Below, piece after piece: positions 56,960-64,000 of a stretch of DNA of 64,000 nt. The position numbers were made by a program, and so were the translations under genes. Source of the stretch: Nematostella vectensis (Eukaryota; Cnidaria; Anthozoa; Actiniaria; Edwardsiidae). The stretch spans positions 8,755,001 through 8,819,000 of the forward strand of contig NC_064039.1 in assembly GCF_932526225.1 (NCBI RefSeq), given 5' to 3'. Below the pieces are notes generated by a model. The model saw only the letters and a list, made by a program, of their open reading frames with translations, was not told the DNA's origin and ran no database searches. The number at the start of each line of letters is the position of its first letter. Positions within the stretch are counted from its first letter, which is position 1.

Positions 56960-59909
56960 CTAAGCCTTGTACGGCTTAAAGATCTGAAAGCCGGTGGGTG
57001 AGTTGATTTTGGCGCATGTTGACTTGGCCTTGTTGCTGCATTTATCCGCGTACCAGTAACCGTCTTTATACGACAGCCAGTGGTCCGCGTAGTAATAGGG
57101 GTAGCGGAACCCCACTATGTCCCCGTACTCTACTGGGGTACCGTCTTCGCCGTCACGAGAGAAGATCTGGAAAATGGCTTGACTGTGGCGGAACCAGTCG
57201 TCTTTGAATTTGCGGTAAGCGATGGATCTATGAATTTGCATAAAAAACATGGTCATTTTATAGCCCGAAGGGAAGACCCAGTGGCGCAGGTCGCGAAAAT
57301 GAATAATTATACAGTACACAGTCAACTCTAAGCTTTACGGGCCCCTCGCTGGTACCGATGGAAAATTACCTTGCAAAACAGTAATCAATGTCTTAAAGCG
57401 ACTCTTATATTATACGGACCCTCCCTGTTTTAGACGATAAATTCGGGATAGTAAAGCTGCAATCGCGCCAGTTTACAAACGGCGGGCCGACGGAAACCTC
57501 AACAAAATGCTAAAGAATCTATTAGAATCCGCGCTATTTAACAGACCATCCGCTGAAATAATTTGTCACTTCCCCGAAGAAATTGTCAATAGGCACACCG
57601 CTTTTACCATTTTGAAATATTTTTGCGTTTTCCGTTAAAGTTCTTAAAACCTTTCACTTATATCAATCTAGCCAAAAGAAAGCATAGATAAACTTTCAAA
57701 TTCTGAAAAGGGAATTGAATTGAATTGAATTGAAATTTGAATTTTCTACAGATCTTTGAAAATTTTCCCGGCCGCGCGATAGGAGATTGAATCGAGTGAA
57801 GAATTCCAAGTTTTGGCAGGAAAATCTGAAACAACGTATTTTCCTTAAACCGTTGAAATTCAGAGACGGCAATACCACAAAATATTGGCGAATTGTTTTC
57901 TATTGAAATGCTACCCACAATGAAGCGAAGAATAATTTAAAGTCGAGAATTGTATGCGAAAAAAGAAAATATCATGTTGTTGTAGGTTTCAAAAACAGCG
58001 CGCGCTCGTGAGAATGTCGCCATTCTTGATTGCGAATGCAGCGCGCGCGCACAATGCAAAAACAATTCTAGACTAAAGCCCCATCTACACTACCAATTTT
58101 TAGTTAACAATTTTTATGTGACAATTTTATTTGCTAGTGTAGATGGAGCAAAGTTGTCAATTTTTATGTGGCAATTATAATTGCTCTAAAGCTAGCAGGT
58201 TTGCTCGGCAATTAAAAATTGTCACACATGAAAAATTGCTTGTGTAGATGCCAACAAATATAGTTGTCAATTAAAAATTGTAAACTAAAAATTTTTAGTG
58301 TAGATGGGGCTTAAAAAATATCTGCTAAATTTTGCAGATTTGTTTTCTGAAGTTAAATAATTATTTGACTACCAGATTAAGATATAAAGATGACGGTAAA
58401 AAGTTGTAACCACACAACATTCTTCAGCAATAACTAAGAAAACATGAAGACGGAACCGGTTTAGAGCGCGCATATGCTTTCTCATGTAATTTGTGTGTAA
58501 TTTGGTTGACATCTCGATCTACGTCACAATTGACTGGACCCGGGCCTTTCAGTTCACGGCCTTTTTTCCGGGTTGACCAAAATACCTAAATATTACAGAT
58601 TTCAGTTATTCGCGCGAATGCGTGTTTTATAGGGTCCATGCGAACCACATACTATTTGGAAGATGAAAATATAAAGAATTGACAAAGTCTATCAACTCTG
58701 AAAGGTTATATGGACTTTAAAAATTATCGAAAATGTTACGTTATTGACCGCAAGTAGACTGATGCGATTGCCGCTTCAAGGTATCCAATAGTTGAATGTG
58801 ATCATTGTAGCGATACTCACTGGAATCTGCACTTGTAAGAGTCCGAGGAATCGCATCCGATGTGCTTGGAGTTCATGTCTTGCGCTGATGAGATGGTGAC
58901 CTTGTCGCCGCTGTTGATGGGCTGACCGTCCGACTTGCCGATCGCACGGATGATGTACATAAGGGTAACACATGAGGACCATTTACTGGACTGGGAAAAT
59001 ATTAAATTAGCTGAATGATGATGTGAACTCTTTACTGTGGTACGATTAAAGACTTCTTACTGTTATACGGCAAGAGCAAGAGAGCATTAGAAGAGGGGAA
59101 TAATTGTTTACAGCGCGCGGACCAAATTTTTATTAGTATTTTATGAGACGTAGTATCCCTCTATATTTCATGCTCCTTTCATAAGGCTGGTATAAAGCAA
59201 ATTTAACAGATTAAAGCAAGAAGTACAATGATAAAAGTAAAACAAATCTTCAATAAAATGAATCTTAAAAGAACAGAGATAAAACACTTTTTTTTCTTTT
59301 GTTGTTTAAATGATGTTTTTATATCACGTCTTCATACAAAAGAACAGTCGTCACCTTCATGTTCAAGCGGCCCTCGGCGCATTTCTGAGCGGAACACTCT
59401 CTGTCGCTGCACTTCATCCAGAATTTGGACAAATCACCCGACGTGTAGGACATCTTTAGAGCAATCTTATCACCGCTGTTGATCGGGGGATACCGAGGGG
59501 CTGGAATAAAAGGTTTTAGCAGTTCAAAGACTGAAACTAATATAACCCTGTTCCCGGTGTTTGTACAAAAAAAAAAAGAAAGAAACCCGAATACTAGTAC
59601 GCCCATGCGAATGGCCGTATAATGGAGCACCAAAAATATATAAACAAGGAGATTGTTGGATTTTTTAAACAGCACAAGTATAAAATGTTAATAACTTCTC
59701 TGTATGGACATATGATAACGTAACTAATAATACGTGTGCAATATTTTCGCTGAGACAAACACTACTAACTGCCTACCATCGGGTAGCACGGGTCTAGCTT
59801 CGTCCTCTGCGATCATGGTGTCCTCGACGTCACCGTCAGGCGCGCCGTGGACTTGTCGTCCCACATGGACTACGAACAGCAACGAGAACAAGTAGAGGGG
59901 ATACTGCAT
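56960..59909 (-). CDS. Small secreted cysteine-containing protein, family unrecognised
   Basis: Four exons, 59909-59777, 59500-59355, 58990-58821 and 57227-56960, join in phase to 238 residues. The first encodes a signal peptide (MQYPLYLFSLLFVVHVGRQV, cut probably after VHG) and an acidic propeptide-like stretch. Exons 2-4 each encode one copy of a loose repeat: INSGDKIALKMSYTSG, INSGDKVTISSAQD and VEYGDIVGFRYP, each followed by a Trp- and Cys-containing segment. Three such lobes of about 55 residues suggest a secreted beta-trefoil fold (inference). Several cysteine pairs could form disulphides. I do not recognise the family. The exon 3 acceptor TTTTCCCAG|TCCAGTAAAT is chosen because it keeps frame; the broken paralogue supports it. 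Confidence 0.75.
57451..57640. mobile_element. MITE family A, copy 3 (partial)
   Basis: Shares GTAAAGC..CCAGTTTAC, AATCTATTAGAATCCGCG, ACAGACCATCCGCT and CATTTTGAAATATTTT with the copies at 39536 and 40347 but lacks a clear right end. It lies in the last intron of the secreted-protein gene. Confidence 0.75.
58074..58313. mobile_element. MITE with long inverted ends
   Basis: Ends TAAAGCCCCATCTACACTAC and GTGTAGATGGGGCTTA are inverted; pairing continues through CAATTTTTAGTTAACAATTT and AAATTGTAAACTAAAAATTT. 240 bp with internal repeats of the same AT-rich motif, no coding content. It sits in an intron of the secreted-protein gene. Confidence 0.88.
58660..58780. mobile_element. MITE family A, copy 4 (right part)
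   Basis: Ends in GTTACGTTATTGACCGCAAG..GATTGCCGCTTCAAG, the same right end as the copies at 39767 and 40600 (GTTACKTAATCGACCGGAA). The left part is not recognisable. Confidence 0.6.
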
Positions 59910-61428
59910 TCTTTTTCACTTGCTTGAGCGGTGTGCGACAACTGTTTAGAGTTTGAGTAATACAAAGATATGATTCGATTTATATCATAAAGAGATAATG
60001 TAATCACTGCCTCATTGTTTCGTTAAAAGGTTGACTTTTTGAAATTTGTACAACTTTTTACAAGTTCCTACTCGAAATGTTAAACCGGACGATAGTTTGA
60101 GCCTTATCCCTGAGGGCGTGACACACTCGAAACAAACACGTTTTGTTCTGCAAAGACTTTTGTAGCTCCCGACACAATACTTTAGGAAAAACATGCTTAG
60201 GTGACAATGACCGCAAAAAGACTTCCTGTTTGACAGCACTTAGATAATTGAATTATTTTTACACCTCAAATCGTTGTATTTTTATCTATGTACTGATTAT
60301 GCTTATCTCTAAATAGTGATTTTCATAAAGTACATTGTAATAGTCAAAGTGTAGTTGCAAAGCCAGTACAGAAGAGAACGAAGGCATCGGAGTGTGTTAG
60401 TACAAAAGAAGCAAAAACTTTTTTCACGGGGTTTAGGAAAGCAACTCTTTAAAGTAAGCATCTTAGAGGGGAACATAAACGCAAACTCCCTAATAAACGT
60501 CGTAATAGGGTGAATTCGTCACGTAGACGAGTAGACCCGTCAACAAACCAAGAAGGCGTACCTGAATTAGTAGCACAAAAATAAGAAATGCAGAAATAGA
60601 CAAATTATCCAATAAAAATCGTTGTTAGGCCTAAATCATTGATATAGTACATTATAAACGGTTATGCCTATCGGGTTTAAAATGAAAACTTATATATATA
60701 TTAATCATGGATTATTGATTAACCAAACCTCTCGTTTAACACAATTTTTAAAGTCTGATTAAAGATATTGAAAACAATCAAACTCGATAACAGGGAACTG
60801 AAATAATACAATAGAACCTCGGTGATACGATATCACCAAGGACAGACAAATTAAATCGTTAGATCGAGAATATCGTATAGATTTTTTTTCACAATAATTT
60901 TTATAGCTCGCGTTCGATATCGTTATCCCGAAAGTATCTTTAATCGAGTAACGCTGTCACGTTTCCTCTGTGCAAGCCCGTATTATTTTCCTTTTGTTTT
61001 TAGCGCAATTACAAGGTAGCAAGCTTGAGGCTTTCAACACGCTCTTGCCCAATATTTTCTCGAAGTTTTGCATTTCAACAAACTATTCCAATATACGCTT
61101 CTTCATAAAAGCGCTTTCTAAAAGCCCTCTCTTTGATTCGAATTTTGATTCGCATTTTAGAACGCATCAGGATTAACAAAGATAAATTTTCTGCTATCTG
61201 AGCCTCGGCATGTTCTTAGCATGTTCTTAAAATTTGGTGAAACTCAGGTTTGACGTTTTTATAAAAAAAAAAGGTTCTTATTAAAAGAGTTTATCGTGGT
61301 AGTTCTCTACGTGTATCCAACGCATGTGATACTGATTTACATGAGCCCCATAAAGGCAGGGGATGTGAGCTCGCGTGGTGAAAAAAGCAAGAAAAAAAAG
61401 AGACACACTACTTGCTTTTTAGCGTTAT
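59910..61428. other. Spacer between secreted-protein paralogues
   Basis: This should hold the promoter of the gene at 59909. No other exon, array or RNA was recognised. A small hairpin (GGTGATACGATATCACC) lies at about 60821-60837. Confidence 0.4.
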
Positions 61429-61434
61429 TTTATT
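61429..61434 (-). terminator. Poly(A) signal of the broken paralogue
   Basis: AATAAA on the minus strand, about 110 bp beyond the stop of the last exon, next to TGCCGAGATCTC, which is close to the corresponding sequence at 56860 and 63958. Confidence 0.55.
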
Positions 61435-61541
61435 GAGATCTCGGCAATGTGATTTATGACTATCCTTTTAATTTTTTTTTACCCTTGTTATAGTTCAGCT
61501 TTATATTATCTTAGGTTCCGTCGTGGTCTCTGAACTGTTCT

Positions 61542-63168
61542 CTACAGAGGCTTGAAGATCTGGAAGCCCGTGGGGGAGTTCTCCCTGGCACACGACTGCT
61601 TGTTGCTGTTACTGCAGCTTAGAGGGTACCATCTACTATACCCTCCATAGGTAAGCCAGCGATCCGCGTAGACGTAAGGGTAGCGGAACCCCACTATGTC
61701 GCCGTACTGCACTGGGGTGCCGTCAACTGATCGGCGGGAGAAGATCTGGAAAAGGGCAAAGCTGTACGCGAACCAGTTGTTGCCTTGGAACGCGGTGTCG
61801 CCGATGGAAGTGTTGATTGGGAAAAAAAGCGGGAAGGACAATATAATCAAAAAAGAACAGATTGATCTATAGTTTTTGAGGGGGTGGGGTCACGCACTCT
61901 TTTCGCCCATGCTAGCTACACGCCTGGTTTAGTTATTGATTTAATTCTCAGGATAGCCACTCACCTGAATCTGCAGTAGTACGAGGTGGAGGATGCACAT
62001 CGAAGGCGGTATGTGCTTATACCATAGTGCCCAGATGAGATCTAGACCATGTCTCCGCTGTTGATTGGCTGGCCGTCCGACTTTCCGATCGCTGAAATAC
62101 GTCAGATGTCTACAGCTCGACCACTTGTTTGACTGAAGTTTAATGTAGATATATTAAAAGTAAGACAAAAACCCCAAAATATCGGAAATTTCGATCCTTC
62201 ACAAGCCCTTAAAATATGAAAACTTGTTGGGGGTAAACAATGTACGCATTGGTGACAACAGTAGCATACATCATATTAGTGTTAGGGCCTCCGAATGGTC
62301 TTTTGTAAGCACTTGCGAGCACCCCGGGTTTTTTTTTTACGCGAGACCGAGCCTTTTTTTTTTTTTTTTTTTTTTAAAAAATTTTAAAAACGCGAGCATT
62401 AGCCGAAAACTGCGAGCACATTGAAATTTTTCGGGACCATTCGGGGGCCCTAATATTATTGCACATTTCTTTTCATTAAGCAAATATTATGCAATTAGTG
62501 CGGTAGTTGTAGTTCGCACCTTAAACACTGTGTCCCCGGGCAGCTATCTCGGTAGCAGTAGCTCGTTGTGCATCGCGTGTAATATGTGCTGTTGCTGCCC
62601 GAAGTGTACGACATCTCCAGCGCGATCAGGTCTCCGCTATTGATAATAGGGTAGCGATGGTCTGCCGAAACAAACAGAAGTTAAAAAAATGTTATATGGT
62701 TATTAATTATTCTCTTTGTTTTCCGTGGTTTTCTTTAAATATCTGTATTGCAGCCTGAAGTGCTGCATTGTTTTGTTTTAAACTTTTCCAGAGAAACTTT
62801 ATTGGTTACTACGCTTATGTACTTAATAAACGATTTAAAAAACCCTCAAATTATTGAAATTAGACTGTAAAATTCGCAGAAATCGTGACAAAAAATCGAT
62901 TTGTATGATTCCAAAAGAATCAATCCCTCCTCCAAAAAGATAATTAGAAGTTCTGGGAAATGAGGGGACTTTCAGTAACTGATGCACATTTTTTAAATTG
63001 CAGAATGATGTCTGTACTTACCATTGGATAATCCAGCCCAAACCCTCTGCTTCGCCTTCGTGAAAAATTAGCTCCGCTGTACCATTCAGTTCCAAGTTGT
63101 TACTGACAAGTCTGACAGACGCGCCGCGGACAAGTTAGCGAGAACAAGACGAGGGGAAACTGCAACAT
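61542..63168 (-). pseudogene. Broken paralogue of the secreted-protein gene
   Basis: All four exons of the intact neighbour can be aligned: about 63168-63022 (signal peptide start MLQFPLVLFSL), 62661-62520 (YPIINSGDLIALEMSYTSG), 62132-61975 and about 61809-61542 (VQYGDIVGFRYPYVYADRWL, ending GFQIFKPL). Damage: exon 1 has lost about 25 bp and meets an early TAA; exon 2 is four bases shorter, shifting frame; exon 3 has a 5-bp deletion and TAG where the intact copy has ACC; the exon 4 acceptor AG is AC. The last exon by itself is still open and well conserved, so loss may be recent or that part may be reused. Confidence 0.8.
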
Positions 63169-63950
63169 TCTTTGCTTGAGCGTTCTGCTATTCTGGAACA
63201 CTTACCAAAGAAAGCCACTAGATTAATAGAATAAACGGAATATAATCACAGGATCATTGTTCACCCCAAGGTGAAGTTTCGGAAATCTTTACAACGTTTT
63301 ACAGGTTTCTAATCCAAATTCTAGATTTACAAAATTGAGATGTGTTTGCCTTCGGGGTTAGAATAATAAGACAAAATGGCTTTGTTCTTTAATTGTCTCC
63401 GAAACAAAGGGCAATTTATGTTACGAAAAAACTTGCTTGTGGCCGAGACCGCCATTTCCTTCTAGAAATACCCATACTTAACATACGGCATAACGCATGC
63501 ACAAAGGGTTTTTATTCGACGAAAAATGCTTGTCGATTATATTTGGCTTTGTGTGATTTTATTTTCATGCTTACAAAGCTGTGGTGGATTCGGGGCGATT
63601 TGTGCAGTGGAGAAAGAAAGGGGCGAACAGAACATACATTTCATCCACCAGAATGGCAAAACGCGAGGTCTTCAAGCGCGGTAATGACTATTGGGGGATG
63701 GCGCGCCAGTACACCGCAAAAAACAATTTGGAGTCTTTGATTGACAATGAATACAGACTACTTTTGAGCCACGCAAAAACGCCAATATGAAGTGTTACCT
63801 AAGGCATCCCGAAACGTGTTTTGCATTTATCAAAATTAACCATCGCGCACTGCACTTTGCCGTCTGTAGTTTTGCTTTTTGAGTATAAGTTTGAATAATA
63901 TGTGAGACAAAATAAAACAAGCAACTTACAAAGCATTTTTGTTTGATATT
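63169..63950. other. Spacer with one unsupported ORF
   Basis: A 69-codon plus-strand frame at 63581-63790 shows no recognised domain and no splice context. Otherwise nothing was seen. Confidence 0.35.
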
Positions 63951-63951
63951 C

Positions 63952-64000
63952 TTTATTGATATCTCGGCAGAATATTTAATTTATATTTTACACCATGAAT
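63952..64000 (-). other. Probable 3' UTR end of a third paralogue
   Basis: AATAAA on the minus strand at 63952-63957, next to TGCCGAGATATC, matches the 3' ends at 56854 and 61429. A further gene of this family probably starts beyond the window and ends here. Confidence 0.45.

Noticed and set aside
63581-63790. 69-codon plus-strand ORF as a gene
   Set aside because: No recognised domain, splice context or conserved neighbour; length is compatible with chance.

Overview
The window looks like nuclear DNA from an invertebrate animal, most likely an anthozoan cnidarian of the Nematostella type (inference). It is AT-rich, its introns are short with GT-AG borders, its genes are metazoan (a calcium-channel beta subunit, a UBR5-type HECT ligase, a TRIM-NHL protein), and it carries many minisatellites and small inverted-repeat transposons. 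All gene models were built by eye from splice sites, reading phase and remembered family sequences; no search or alignment was run.

Layout. 1-6.2 kb is a minisatellite of about 108 units of 57/58 bp with long internal duplications. 6.2-20.4 kb is mostly gene-free: small repeats, a CRE+E2F site cluster, a 176-bp CTCCC tract, one copy of a dispersed repeat, and two weak ORF or exon candidates. 20.4-23.9 kb (+) holds the guanylate-kinase half and C-terminus of a voltage-gated calcium channel beta subunit; its SH3 half was not found. 25.5-26.3 kb is a transposon-like element with 23-bp inverted ends around a 43-bp array. 26.5-52.1 kb (-) is a UBR5-like E3 ligase in 32 coding exons that join in frame to about 2,789 residues. 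It keeps the RCC1-like N-terminus and a HECT domain with its cysteine, but I see no UBA domain, no MLLE domain and only an eroded UBR box. 52.6-55.9 kb (+), head-to-head with UBR5, is a TRIM-NHL gene lacking its RING and the first half of its B-box and carrying a one-base frameshift. 57-60 kb (-) is an intact small secreted-protein gene; 61.5-63.2 kb (-) is its broken paralogue; the window edge shows the probable 3' end of a third copy.

The most unusual property is that repeat arrays repeatedly grow out of exon-intron junctions. In the beta-subunit gene, in UBR5 (several times) and in the TRIM-NHL gene, a short stretch spanning a splice site has been copied, from 2 to about 37 times, leaving rows of decoy donors or acceptors beside the working one. 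Other UBR5 introns are filled by unrelated arrays and MITEs. The genes do not form a pathway; they are neighbours.
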